This document shows positions 40,638 to 50,046 of a stretch of 64,000 nt of DNA, one piece after another. The DNA lies in IMG/VR virus record IMGVR_UViG_3300042988_000374, positions 85,890 through 149,889 of that record; one strand, written 5' to 3'. Source of the DNA: a virus. Position numbers and translations under genes: made by a program. How positions within the stretch are numbered: the first letter of the stretch is position 1; every line of letters starts with the position of its first letter. The notes beneath the pieces are model-generated. The model was given only the letters and a program-made list of their open reading frames with translations, had not been told where the DNA came from and did no database searches.

Positions 40638-43600
40638 CGGTCGTATTAGCAGTGCCATCAATGTTTTTACCAAACATATCTTTGTAGAAGTAAACATAGC
40701 TGTCTCTGCTGGTATCACTCAATGACGTGCTGATACTAGATGTAATTAGATTGGCAGTGCCATTAGCCGTAGCAACTGTTGCGACATTACCAACGACCAT
40801 AGTACCATACTCAACACCATAGAGATTCTGAGTACTGTTACCAGTTAATGTTAGGCGATGCGGGTCTTTAGGTGGTGGAGTTGTCGATGAATCTATATCG
40901 TTCACACGCAAGACAGTGCCAATATAGACATTACTACTATTAACAATGTCTACACCAGCGTATAGCTGTGTGTGGAATGCAGTATTGACACCAGTTATTT
41001 GGTCACTGATAACGTTAGCGGATATGGTACCGTCTAACTTCTTATAAGTATCCGGAGCAAGTTTAATACCAGAAGATGTACCATTGACTAGTCTAGGTGA
41101 CATCTCGATAATAGTGTATGGAGTATCCGTTTTGAAGGCTCCTACATCCGCATCTAATTTAACACGTTGACCAATGTACAGTCCGTCTGTGCTGTTGATA
41201 CCAATAGCATCACTAGCAGGCGTGAATGACGCAACGTACTTAACCCAAGAATCCGATTGCGCTTGAATGACACCATAAGCGCTGCTCAAACTGCGATCAA
41301 CCACTAGTCTGTCCATGGTAAAGTTGATTGAATTTAATTCCAGTGATGAAGCTGCGTTTATCTTCTCTAAGATTGCAGCAGCAGTACCAGGTTTAAGATA
41401 GCAAACTACCCAAGCAGCAGTGTAACCAAGGACTTCACCAGATGCTTGTTGAGATACCATCCAACGTGGCAAGATGTCACTGTTGTCAGCGATTACGCCA
41501 AATGCATCTTTGAATCTGTCACGCATATTTTGAAGAGCGTTTGGATAAACAATACCATCGCTACTAAGTACAGTTTTGTTAATACTATCACCAGCACTAT
41601 TCACATACGAGTCAATCACCGGTGAGTAAATTACATCATAGATGTGAGAACCAGAGGTATCGCGACCGATTGCCCATGTGAGTTCACCAAGGGTTAATTG
41701 TTTACCATAGTGATTCTGTGCTAGGGCAGCAACATAAGCGTCATAGAAGGTGTTGGCATATGCCGACTTTACCTTAACACCATAGAGATGCGCGTAACTA
41801 ATGTGCTTAGAGATTCCAAAGAATCGATCACGCGGACGATAGACGTTCGTACCAGCTGCTGTGGCTACCGAGTCTAGGAACGTTTTAATCGTGGCTCTTT
41901 GTGCCAGTGATGGCAACGCTTCAACATATAGATTATCATAGATTGATGTATAGGCAGAGTCTGCTGTAGGCGCAGTGACATATCGCTGATAGGTTGTTAA
42001 TGTACAAACTCGTCTTGTGCGTAATTCAGCATACTTATTGTCGTACTGCTCAATGGTAAAGCTCCACTTTTTATATTCACCATCAGCGAGTGCTTGTTCT
42101 GAACTTTGGAATGCCACACGACCAATGATTTCGCCAGTGCTGATTAATTCTAAGCCTGCTGGTAATGAGCCTGCTACAATTCTGTAACGGGTGGTGGATG
42201 CGGTGTCAGCAGGAATTGTAAACTGAGTTGATGCATCTAAGTAACTGATTGCGCCATTGTCAATTGTTCCAAAGTCTCCAATTACACTATTAACAGCAGC
42301 ACTAGTTGTTAGTGCGCCGCCGACAATGAATGACCAGCCAGAGTTACCAGTGGTTAGGTCTGCATTAATTCTGGCTGAGCCTTCGTGGAGCGTGAGTGTT
42401 AGATTCTTTGTAGACATCAATGCGTTGACTCTGTTGCTGGTAGAGTCAACTGAGATAATATCTACCATGCGACCGGTAGTGTCGTTGATGTCACCAAGTA
42501 ACAGATTACCGATATTACCAATATAGAATTGTGTATTCGCAGCATTACTTGTTAGAGATGCTAGATTACCAGTTAAGGTTATTGGTGTGCCCATAACATT
42601 AGCAGTGTAAAAGGATAAAGTAGCAGTGGTGTTCACCGTATAATATCCATTGGCATCCGCAACGTTACCAACATCAACCACAGTAGTTGTCTTGCCGCCA
42701 TCGGTTGTATATGTTGTGATATTACTCGATTGATAGCCAGCAGCTGTAGGATTCTTCAACAGTAGAGACTCAGTCAGTACGGGCGTGAGGCTGGCGACTT
42801 CATTAAATGTAGTCGCCTTCAAAAACGGGGTGGTAATTCTGTCATCGGCGCCAAACTTGCCACCAAGAGTAATAATAGGGCTATTCTTTTTAAACGTGGC
42901 GCTTGTACTAAACGTACTAAACAAGTTTGGTGTACTGATGTCAGTGTTGAATCTGTATGTGGCGATACCAGTGTTAGCATTGGCAAGAGTACCATTGATC
43001 CAACCACCAGCTGCTATGTCATTGATAGGAGTGTCTAGTTCATCAGTGCTGTAGGTAGTTGAACTACCACTAGCATTAGGCGTAGCGCTACCGTCTTTAA
43101 TAGTAATTGTTTTACCATTAATACTTGCAATCTTATAGTTGACGCCAGCTATGATGACGTTGGCATTAGCGCTACCGATATTACCAGTGACGTTACTGGT
43201 AAAAGAGATGTTACCATCAACGGCCAAGCCAGTCGCTGATGAGAGTGTGACATACGCGGAAGTATTTGCAGTAGCAGGAGTAAAGCTAGCAGTGGCATTA
43301 GAAGCAAACGCATCTTTAATGCCATATACTTTATAAGTTAAACCGTATTCACTGCCTTGCAACTCACTGGCATTAAAGTTGTGACCTACCAATTTATGCA
43401 CCAGACGATCAGCACTCTTAAACTCACCAATTGAATTGCCAGATGTATAGTAACTATAGTAGGGGTCGTCTACACTCAAGTTAGCTAATGGTCGATTGTT
43501 CAACAAAGCAGGACGGCGTCCAGGGAATGTGATATCACCACGACCGCGCACAACACTCCATTCCCACTCTTGGTTATAAACAGCGATGCAGTAATTGGAG

Positions 43601-45198
43601 GTAGTGACGTTAGCAGCACTCACATTAGCGGTTGAAGATGAATTAGAAGTAAGCGCAACTGTAAAGTGCTTTAATGATGCAGTTGGTGTGCCAGAAGAGT
43701 CAATCAGTCCACTTGCTGTTGGATATCCTGCAATTAATCCGTTAGCGTATAACTTTAAGCCATCTGGTAAATTACCACTAGCTATGCTGAAGTTAGCAGT
43801 GGTGCCAGGATCTGTTGTTACATTCGCAGTTAATTGAGTGGCAAAGTACTCACTATCAGGTTGCGCCACTGCGATTGTAGTATTACCACTAATAGACTGA
43901 GTGTTGGAGATACCAATAGAGGTTGGTGTGACACCAGTACTCAGCATAAAGTCACCACTCAATTTAGCAGTGCCGTTGGCTAAGTTAACTTCACTCAAAT
44001 AGAATCGGTTATTGTTTAGCCCAGTGACATTACTACCAGTGATGTACACAAGCGATTTGTTGTACAGACCATAGTCATATGGATGCGCTACGCCAAATTG
44101 GACATAGACGTTGCTGGTGGTAACATTGTTACCATTACCGGTAACAGTGACCGTATCTTTAACAATCAACTTGTCAATCGTAGCAGCTGGTTTACTCGCG
44201 TTTTGATATCTACTCATGTCACCTAACAATCCAGGAATAGTGTCAATTGCCTGACGAACAGTGTTAAGCACAGTGAGAGTAAATGTTCGGTCACTGCGCC
44301 CAATCACCACAGTTCCCTGCATCTGGGTAGCTCTGATTGTGAATTCATAAGTGGTATCTGCTGCTACAGCGCCTGGTTTACCAGATAGGACGTAATTACC
44401 AGAGACGTTGTTAAACAGCATACCAGACGGAATCTCTCCATTTAATAGCGAGTACTGTACCGTATGGAATCCAATCGCTGGACGGGCTCCTAATGCGTAG
44501 GAAGTGGTGTTTAACTCGTTACAAGATGGTAGCGCTGATGGAGTCGACCATTGAGGAGTTGCGCTTGCTAATACAGTGTAGCTAAAAGTTTTACTAATTG
44601 TAATTGTTTGTGGTAGCTTATTATCAATGAGATGTGCTTCATTTGGTTTAACCACGCTTATGGTAAATGAGCCAGCCGCATCAGTCACTAGTGTACCAGG
44701 GTTACCAGTTAACTTTAAGCTAGGGAATACGTGACCATTTTGTGTGAAGGTAGATGGTACTAATTTTAGTGTGCCAATTTGTTTGAAGTCTGTTACCGTA
44801 TACTGAACTGGTGGCGCAAAAGCCTCTGTTGGTGATACTGTAAACTCGATAGCTGGTATATCAACTGCATCCGCGAATAGACCTAAGTTCAGTGGTGGTG
44901 GCGCAATCCAACTATCAACATGCAGGGTGAACTCTTTAGTAACACTCGACTTCAAGTCTGAACCTGAACTAGTCACCGCTTTTGCAGTTACCATAAACGT
45001 CTTCTTGTCTACTGCGTAATTGGCATAGATGTCACCTATCAAAAGACCAGAAGGACTTAAAGTTAACCCTGGTGGCACATCGGCGCTCTCATATCTTATA
45101 CCCCTGGCACCATCAGTAGGAGTGGCGCTAAATTGATAATTGATATGCGAGTTGAATGTGCCTAAATCAGACGGCGAGTTCCAAATTGGTTCGTACAT
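40633..45198 (-). CDS. Giant Ig-like structural protein (1521 aa)
   Basis: Begins MYEPIWNSPSDLGTFNSHIN and contains several putative-Ig (He_PIG-like) modules recognised by VPPGLTLSPSGLLIGDIYAN, SGNLPDGLKLYANGLIAGYP and AGSLPAGLELISTGEIIGRV. Between them are low-complexity Ser/Thr/Asn/Ala stretches. The C-terminal third is non-repetitive and rich in aromatic residues. It is probably a tail or baseplate-attached adhesin or proximal fibre. It follows the endolysin gene in the same transcript and ends at the promoter of the next fibre. Confidence 0.78.
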   Translation of the reverse strand: MYEPIWNSPSDLGTFNSHINYQFSATPTDGARGIRYESADVPPGLTLSPSGLLIGDIYANYAVDKKTFMVTAKAVTSSGSDLKSSVTKEFTLHVDSWIAPPPLNLGLFADAVDIPAIEFTVSPTEAFAPPVQYTVTDFKQIGTLKLVPSTFTQNGHVFPSLKLTGNPGTLVTDAAGSFTISVVKPNEAHLIDNKLPQTITISKTFSYTVLASATPQWSTPSALPSCNELNTTSYALGARPAIGFHTVQYSLLNGEIPSGMLFNNVSGNYVLSGKPGAVAADTTYEFTIRATQMQGTVVIGRSDRTFTLTVLNTVRQAIDTIPGLLGDMSRYQNASKPAATIDKLIVKDTVTVTGNGNNVTTSNVYVQFGVAHPYDYGLYNKSLVYITGSNVTGLNNNRFYLSEVNLANGTAKLSGDFMLSTGVTPTSIGISNTQSISGNTTIAVAQPDSEYFATQLTANVTTDPGTTANFSIASGNLPDGLKLYANGLIAGYPTASGLIDSSGTPTASLKHFTVALTSNSSSTANVSAANVTTSNYCIAVYNQEWEWSVVRGRGDITFPGRRPALLNNRPLANLSVDDPYYSYYTSGNSIGEFKSADRLVHKLVGHNFNASELQGSEYGLTYKVYGIKDAFASNATASFTPATANTSAYVTLSSATGLAVDGNISFTSNVTGNIGSANANVIIAGVNYKIASINGKTITIKDGSATPNASGSSTTYSTDELDTPINDIAAGGWINGTLANANTGIATYRFNTDISTPNLFSTFSTSATFKKNSPIITLGGKFGADDRITTPFLKATTFNEVASLTPVLTESLLLKNPTAAGYQSSNITTYTTDGGKTTTVVDVGNVADANGYYTVNTTATLSFYTANVMGTPITLTGNLASLTSNAANTQFYIGNIGNLLLGDINDTTGRMVDIISVDSTSNRVNALMSTKNLTLTLHEGSARINADLTTGNSGWSFIVGGALTTSAAVNSVIGDFGTIDNGAISYLDASTQFTIPADTASTTRYRIVAGSLPAGLELISTGEIIGRVAFQSSEQALADGEYKKWSFTIEQYDNKYAELRTRRVCTLTTYQRYVTAPTADSAYTSIYDNLYVEALPSLAQRATIKTFLDSVATAAGTNVYRPRDRFFGISKHISYAHLYGVKVKSAYANTFYDAYVAALAQNHYGKQLTLGELTWAIGRDTSGSHIYDVIYSPVIDSYVNSAGDSINKTVLSSDGIVYPNALQNMRDRFKDAFGVIADNSDILPRWMVSQQASGEVLGYTAAWVVCYLKPGTAAAILEKINAASSLELNSINFTMDRLVVDRSLSSAYGVIQAQSDSWVKYVASFTPASDAIGINSTDGLYIGQRVKLDADVGAFKTDTPYTIIEMSPRLVNGTSSGIKLAPDTYKKLDGTISANVISDQITGVNTAFHTQLYAGVDIVNSSNVYIGTVLRVNDIDSSTTPPPKDPHRLTLTGNSTQNLYGVEYGTMVVGNVATVATANGTANLITSSISTSLSDTSRDSYVYFYKDMFGKNIDGTANTTV

Positions 45199-45200
45199 GT

Positions 45201-45827
45201 TTATTGTGCTCTTAGGATAGCCAGCGCTTGTTCGTAGTGGTGTTGTCTGTCGGCTAAGCCAATATGGCCCCCATTAATGCGTTTTGTGAGCATAGCAAAG
45301 TCACCGCTATCACAGTATTGATTTAAATTGTTTTGGTCCCAAAACCATCCGGCAGAACTTACCGCACCTGCTGGTGTCTCCATATATGCTACACACTCGT
45401 CGAGTGTTACGTCCAAGTCAGCAGCAAAGCGAGTGTAGTTACTCTTACCAGTTAATTGAATTAAACCACGACCACAGAATTTGTATCCGTCTCCCGACTC
45501 TTCTGGGCCATTACCCATGCGATTAGCATACACGCGATTAGCAATCTTCTCTGGCTTGCGCTCATATTGTTTTGCCAAGTCTTCAGTAGGGAAATACTTT
45601 TTGAATGTAGTCATCAAACCCTTTGCACCGTAGGAAAGGTTCTCTTTTGTGAAGTTGAACGCCCCACTTTCGTGTGCAGTCTGTGCCAAGAAGGCAGCTA
45701 AACGTTCTGCTGACGTGTCTAACTCGTAATAAGCAGCGACTTCATTGAGTGGTTCAACATACTGTGCCAAGACAGCTTCTTTTGTTTTTGGGCATAATGC
45801 CTTTAAGATTTCTAGTGTTACTTGCAT
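45201..45827 (-). CDS. GH19 chitinase-like endolysin
   Basis: Glycoside hydrolase family 19 endolysin that cuts peptidoglycan. LAAFLAQTAHESGAFNFTKE holds the proposed catalytic Glu53, followed by YANRMGNGPEESGDGYKFCG, GRGLIQLTGKSNY and SSAGWFWDQNNLN. Length 208 aa is normal. There is no signal peptide, so release needs the holin at 30508. A GGTAAATA late-type octamer and AAGGAAAT precede the start. Confidence 0.88.
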   Translation of the reverse strand: MQVTLEILKALCPKTKEAVLAQYVEPLNEVAAYYELDTSAERLAAFLAQTAHESGAFNFTKENLSYGAKGLMTTFKKYFPTEDLAKQYERKPEKIANRVYANRMGNGPEESGDGYKFCGRGLIQLTGKSNYTRFAADLDVTLDECVAYMETPAGAVSSAGWFWDQNNLNQYCDSGDFAMLTKRINGGHIGLADRQHHYEQALAILRAQ

Positions 45828-45837
45828 TTTAATTTCC

Positions 45838-46788
45838 TTAATCTTTAATATTTACCGTGCTGAAGTTCCAAGTTGTTGGTGCTTTGAGCGCTGCCAATAC
45901 AACAGCATCACTTGCCTCTCTTTTAGTTGAGTAGAATAGTGTGGTCAGACCTTCATATTCTCCACCCATACCTTTTGATACAAACTCAGCATCAGGGAAC
46001 ATGGTGTTATCAGTGAACACAACGTAATCAATTACGCCATCTGCCTTATGCTCAATGTGTGCGATTTCTTTTGGCGTCTCGTGACCACGAACTTCGATTA
46101 CCGCGGGCGAGGTATGTGGTTCAAATTGAATCACCGACACTTTCGAACCAACTGTCATTTGCACTCTGCTACGACCGTCGATAGTTTTTAAATAACGCTG
46201 AAACTCAATCAAGTCGGCAATGGCGGTATGTTGGGATTCAAGTAATGTGTGTTCTGCTAACTGACGAAGAGTACTGCCCAATATATTGCCATCTCTGAAT
46301 GGAATTCCAGGAGTATCTTTGCGCTCACGTTTGAATCTGGCGTAATACGCCGCACCAAAGTCTAAGATTTGATCACCAGTTACCATAAACTGGGCAAACT
46401 TCCAGTTACTCTCGTATATCGTTGCGTCACGTTTACCATAAGCCCGCATCATTCGTCCAGCCACCGCATTTGCTTCGTCTTCCACTGCGAGACGCTCTTC
46501 ATCGTCCATGTCGTTGTGTGCGATTCCCTGTTCGAATTGCGAATGATGGACCAATTCGTGGGCCAGTGTACGACAGATATCAGCTACATTGCGATTGCCA
46601 ACGTGTGTCCAGATTTCACCACGTGAGTTAGTGCTGCCAAATGTTCTGTTGGCTAACACAGGACCCATGTCATTACCGTACTCGATTTTTGGTGGATTCT
46701 CTATGCCCAATTGTCCAATGGCCCAAGCTGCAAACTTCTTTACTTGCTGGACTTTATCGTTTAGGGTTTTAACTTCGTTGATGCGCAT
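45838..46788 (-). CDS. Zinc metallopeptidase with leader-type N-terminus (316 aa)
   Basis: HExxH zinc peptidase: TLAHELVHHSQFEQGI (His77, Glu78, His81) followed about 20 residues later by AVEDEANAVAGRMM, supplying the third ligand (Glu104). The N-terminus MRINEVKTLN belongs to the leader family of this genome but lacks a clean cleavage site at residue 9. The C-terminal 150 residues form a separate beta-rich domain. The GATAAATA octamer lies 4 nt before the ATG. A packaged or virion-maturation peptidase is possible. Confidence 0.78.
   Translation of the reverse strand: MRINEVKTLNDKVQQVKKFAAWAIGQLGIENPPKIEYGNDMGPVLANRTFGSTNSRGEIWTHVGNRNVADICRTLAHELVHHSQFEQGIAHNDMDDEERLAVEDEANAVAGRMMRAYGKRDATIYESNWKFAQFMVTGDQILDFGAAYYARFKRERKDTPGIPFRDGNILGSTLRQLAEHTLLESQHTAIADLIEFQRYLKTIDGRSRVQMTVGSKVSVIQFEPHTSPAVIEVRGHETPKEIAHIEHKADGVIDYVVFTDNTMFPDAEFVSKGMGGEYEGLTTLFYSTKREASDAVVLAALKAPTTWNFSTVNIKD
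45849..45856 (-). promoter_or_regulatory. Probable late promoter of endolysin gene (GGTAAATA)
   Basis: Late-type octamer 21 nt before the ATG at 45827, with AAGGAAAT as ribosome-binding site. Confidence 0.5.
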
Positions 46789-46792
46789 CTAG

Positions 46793-46800
46793 TATTTATC
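46793..46800 (-). promoter_or_regulatory. Late promoter (GATAAATA), leaderless configuration
   Basis: GATAAATA, CTAG, then the ATG at 46788. Confidence 0.7.
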
Positions 46801-46804
46801 TGCG

Positions 46805-46812
46805 ACTAAATA
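46805..46812 (+). promoter_or_regulatory. Late-type promoter of secreted nuclease (ACTAAATA)
   Basis: Plus-strand octamer-like sequence 20 nt before the nuclease ATG, with AAGGAACT in between. It is back-to-back with the late promoter at 46793. Confidence 0.5.
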
Positions 46813-46832
46813 TGTGTTAAGGAACTTTAAAG

Positions 46833-47657
46833 ATGAAAAAACTACTATTAACGCTGCTCTTAGCAGTATCTACCGCAGCATTTGGTTGGACTCAACGACC
46901 ACCATTAGCTGTTGAACAATGCCGTGTTCACGCACCATGGGGATTCCCAGTAACCTCTGGTGTTCAACCACTGTGCCAGCAAGCATATCTAGTTGGTTAT
47001 GACGCACCAGCTAAATTGCCAAAGTTTGTCTCGTATGAGTTGCTGCCTAAGAATGCACTTGGTTGTGTACCACGAACCAATGCGTTTGCTACTAATCAAT
47101 ACATTCCTGGTGGCGCTACACCAGATGACTATGCTGCTACTGGATATGATCGAGGTCATATGGTACCAGATGGTGACCTATCATGGGATGTACAAGTTGA
47201 ATTCGAGAGCTTCCTTATGAGTAACATGGCACCACAAGCTGGTTCACTCAATCGCGGTATCTGGAAATTACTGGAGACTAGTGTACGTGGCTGGGTAGTT
47301 CAGACTGGTCAACCTTATGTGATTTATGCAGGTTCGGTATATGGACCTGGTGACAAAAAGATTGGTTCTGGAGTTGTAGTACCACATGCTTTCTATAAAG
47401 TGGTTGTTAATGCCGCTACTGGTGAAGTTGCTGGCTGGTGGTTCCCGCATGTTGCACCATATCCGAACTTAGGTAACGACTTGACTAAGTTCCGTAAACC
47501 AGTTGCTATGATTCAAAGTGAAGCTGGCGTGTCATTCTCATTCCCAGCAGGTGCTACTGAGTTACGTCCTGGCGCTGAATGGAAGGTAGACTACGGTAAG
47601 TTGACTAACCAAAAACGTGCGCGTTGTAAGAATCCAGCAGCCGACGCTAATGAGTAA
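46833..47657 (+). CDS. Secreted DNA/RNA non-specific endonuclease
   Basis: An 18-residue signal peptide (MKKLLLTLLLAVSTAAFG) precedes a beta-beta-alpha metal nuclease domain. The motif DRGHMVPDGD (catalytic His109) and SNMAPQAGSLNRGIWK (Asn metal ligand region) are as in the NUC1/Serratia-type family. The product would be exported to the periplasm, where it could degrade competing DNA or recycle host nucleic acid at lysis. It stands alone on the plus strand between a late promoter and a bidirectional terminator, which suggests acquisition from a bacterium. Confidence 0.9.
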   Translation: MKKLLLTLLLAVSTAAFGWTQRPPLAVEQCRVHAPWGFPVTSGVQPLCQQAYLVGYDAPAKLPKFVSYELLPKNALGCVPRTNAFATNQYIPGGATPDDYAATGYDRGHMVPDGDLSWDVQVEFESFLMSNMAPQAGSLNRGIWKLLETSVRGWVVQTGQPYVIYAGSVYGPGDKKIGSGVVVPHAFYKVVVNAATGEVAGWWFPHVAPYPNLGNDLTKFRKPVAMIQSEAGVSFSFPAGATELRPGAEWKVDYGKLTNQKRARCKNPAADANE

Positions 47658-47674
47658 GATGGTAATTACCATGT

Positions 47675-47699
47675 AAAAAGGACCCAGTGGGTCCTTTTT
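47675..47699. terminator. Bidirectional hairpin terminator
   Basis: AAAAAGGACCC/GGGTCCTTTTT, 11-bp stem with a 3-nt loop, between the plus-strand nuclease and the minus-strand gene at 47698. Confidence 0.88.
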
Positions 47700-48015
47700 A
47701 TTTCTTTGCTTGTTGTTTGATTCGTTCTTCAAGCACAGCTATGTGTTGCTTGTTCTCTTGAATCTGATCTCTGTTGACTTGAATTTCTTTTTCTAACTCT
47801 TGTCTAAGTTTTTCTCGTGCTAACTCACTACCTGTATTAGTAGCTTGCTTGTTGTCCGCGGTTACTACTAGACTTGCTTTTTGATTTAGTATTGTTACTT
47901 CGTGTTCTAGTCTACTTACTGCTGATAGTAGATAGCCTACGCCAGCAATTAGTAGTGGTAATAGAGCAAAGATTAACTTCTCAATAAACTGTCCCTTTTC
48001 GCTTTGATCACTCAT
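47698..48015 (-). CDS. Membrane protein with coiled coil (105 aa)
   Basis: Start set at the ATG at 48015 (MSDQSEKGQF). One membrane segment, LIFALLPLLIAGVGYLLSAV (about residues 13-32), then a long charged coiled coil (REKLRQELEKEIQVNRDQIQ). It resembles accessory lysis or holin-modulator proteins rather than a classic holin. It is transcribed with the leader-protein gene 6 nt upstream. The role is not settled. Confidence 0.65.
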   Translation of the reverse strand: MSDQSEKGQFIEKLIFALLPLLIAGVGYLLSAVSRLEHEVTILNQKASLVVTADNKQATNTGSELAREKLRQELEKEIQVNRDQIQENKQHIAVLEERIKQQAKK

Positions 48016-48020
48016 AGTAA

Positions 48021-49490
48021 TCACCACTTACGACATGACCAGTAACGTGCTTTGGTACGTGGTCCGGGATTATCACAGTTGTGACGAGCGCGAAAGTTCT
48101 TACGACGACCTGGGTTAGATTTCTTAATCTTTGCTCCCTTTTGACCGAAGTTAACTTTCTTTACATTGCCTGTTGATGGGTCTTTGACGTATACTTTAAA
48201 TTTAGCAACATCGCCCTGCATAGGTTTGCCCAGTTGAACTTTGCGGCCTTGATACTCAGCTTCGTTTAGCATCTCTTCGTCGTACCATAGGTCGCCGTAT
48301 GCTTCGTAGAACTCGTCATCGTCGTGATATGTTTCTTCTAGCATACCTTCATTTGTTGGCTTCTTTTCTTTTTCTGCTTGAGCAATGTGTTGTTGAAGCA
48401 TATCCCACAATCTGTCGCTCTCAGATTTTTGCTGTTCTTTTTCTTTATCACTTAACTCCGCACGAGGGCGCTTACCGAATTCTGCTCTAGCAGTTTTAGT
48501 GTTTGCTTTTTTGGCTTCTGTTACCTTTTGATCTACATCTTGTTTGGCACGAGGGTCTTGCCAGTGATACACTAATCCATCTTTACCTAACACTTCACTC
48601 TTACTCATTATGCCATCTGGTCTAGGTTTTCTTGGTTCAGGGAACTTACCATCATGTGCGCCAATACCGTGTTGTTGTAAGAATGCGTTACCTTCATCAA
48701 CTTCATCCTTGTATTTGATGTTGGAAATCTTTTCTAGTTGTTCAGGATCAACATCACGCTGTGTTTTATATTGATAGCGATTCATACGGTCAATGAACAT
48801 ATTCATTGCTTTATCAATCACTGGATCACTTCCTGTACCTGGCAAACCACCGTGTACTGGTCCTTGTTTGTACTGATCTGCTTTTGCATTCCAATAAGCA
48901 ACTTGTGAGTCGGTATATGCATCATCACTTCTTTGATGTCTATCTTGTTGATGCATTCTGGACTGATGAAGTCTATCCATATACTCACGGTGTTTTTGAC
49001 GCTCGTTTTTCCTATCATCTTGTGTACCAAGGTAACCTTGATCGCCTAATTCATCTCTAACTCTGTTGAGTACTGAGCCTTCTGCTATACCTTCAGATAA
49101 CTCTTGAGGTGTGAAGCCGATATAAGTATCACCATCTTCGTCACCGGCTTGAACTACAAAGCAGCCACCTTCTTCGCTTTCAAGAGGTCCAATTTCCCAA
49201 CCAATGCTATCTAATGCCTGTTCAACTTTCTGTTTTACATTATCATCGCCTTGATACCACATACGAGCGAATTTAAGGAATTTATCATCGCTACCGCCAT
49301 CTGCGGCGTATTCATTCAATGCTCCCTCGTTAGCAGCCGCCTTAAAGTTTGCTGCCGTCGGAGCTCCTTTACTACCTGGCTTACGCATTTTTTCTCCACT
49401 GCCGGACTTGATACGCTCCTGCTTAGCGTGAATGTTTGCCCACAAGCCTGGGCCTGTTTTGCCCTCGCCTAAAATTTCACTAATCTTCAT
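48021..49490 (-). CDS. Large virion-associated protein with capsid-targeting leader (489 aa)
   Basis: Leader MKISEILGE/GKTGPG has an L-G-E site after residue 9. Several more possible cleavage sites are present (ALNE/YAAD, LSE/GIAE, MLNE/AEY). The middle is hydrophilic and rich in His, Gln and Asp. The C-terminus (VAKFKVYVKDPSTGNVKKVN, then FRARHNCDNPGPRTKARYWS) is a domain that, as I recall, recurs in head-associated proteins of T4-like aquatic phages. It is probably packaged or a core protein. The start is AAAGGAGCAGGTAAATG, overlapping a decayed lipoprotein fragment. Confidence 0.75.
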   Translation of the reverse strand: MKISEILGEGKTGPGLWANIHAKQERIKSGSGEKMRKPGSKGAPTAANFKAAANEGALNEYAADGGSDDKFLKFARMWYQGDDNVKQKVEQALDSIGWEIGPLESEEGGCFVVQAGDEDGDTYIGFTPQELSEGIAEGSVLNRVRDELGDQGYLGTQDDRKNERQKHREYMDRLHQSRMHQQDRHQRSDDAYTDSQVAYWNAKADQYKQGPVHGGLPGTGSDPVIDKAMNMFIDRMNRYQYKTQRDVDPEQLEKISNIKYKDEVDEGNAFLQQHGIGAHDGKFPEPRKPRPDGIMSKSEVLGKDGLVYHWQDPRAKQDVDQKVTEAKKANTKTARAEFGKRPRAELSDKEKEQQKSESDRLWDMLQQHIAQAEKEKKPTNEGMLEETYHDDDEFYEAYGDLWYDEEMLNEAEYQGRKVQLGKPMQGDVAKFKVYVKDPSTGNVKKVNFGQKGAKIKKSNPGRRKNFRARHNCDNPGPRTKARYWSCRKW

Positions 49491-49594
49491 TTACCTGCTC
49501 CTTTGAATATTTGTTTTTGTATTTCATACCACTCGTTCCACGAATCGTTCTTAACTGCGCAGTCGTAGTGCGTACCGTAGTTGATAGTTACTGT
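49487..49594 (-). pseudogene. Duplicated C-terminal fragment of the o-spanin-like lipoprotein
   Basis: A 35-codon open frame (VTINYGTHYDCAVKNDSWNE, then WYEIQKQIFKGAGK, stop) is nearly identical to the last 35 codons of the lipoprotein gene at 50043. It has no start codon and lies between two leader-protein genes. It is the scar of a tandem duplication in which each copy ends in the ribosome-binding site and ATG of a leader gene. Confidence 0.75.
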
Positions 49595-50046
49595 ATAAAA
49601 GTTGGTAACGCTGTGTTAAAGCGTAACGACATCATTGTCTGGAACTCACTATAGGTATCTTTACTCGCAAAGGTGAATACGTAATATGTTGCTCTGGTAG
49701 TAATTACATCATGCGGATATGTTTGTATCTTTGTTCCATCACTGAATTCTAATTGATCATTATTTTTACGAATGAACATCATAGTGCGTGGTGGGTCCAA
49801 AACCATAATCTTGTTATTCAATAAACACACCGGGACGACCATATATTTACCATTTGGTTCAGGAATGGCAGACATTTCGGTCAGACTCCTAAATTGACTT
49901 TCCGTCTCAATGTCATTGGTTTCAAATAAATTAGACCCGTCATGTAGACTCTCAAAGAGCTCCATCCTATCAATGATACTAATTGATTCGGACAGCTCGG
50001 ACCATCTCATAACTGTTTTTTTAATGATTACTTCACTAATATTCAT
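49588..50046 (-). CDS. Leader-type protein, paralogue A (152 aa)
   Basis: N-terminus MNISEVIIKKTVMRWSELSE is related to the leader family but has no x-E site at residue 9. It is a paralogue of the protein at 50626: both share an LFE(T/S)ND segment, a central NKYMVV/KKYIVA strand, and a C-terminal FTTMM/FQTMM segment. The function is unknown. It overlaps the lipoprotein stop as ATGA and is followed by a duplicated lipoprotein fragment, so it may have arrived by duplication. Confidence 0.65.
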   Translation of the reverse strand: MNISEVIIKKTVMRWSELSESISIIDRMELFESLHDGSNLFETNDIETESQFRSLTEMSAIPEPNGKYMVVPVCLLNNKIMVLDPPRTMMFIRKNNDQLEFSDGTKIQTYPHDVITTRATYYVFTFASKDTYSEFQTMMSLRFNTALPTFIQ

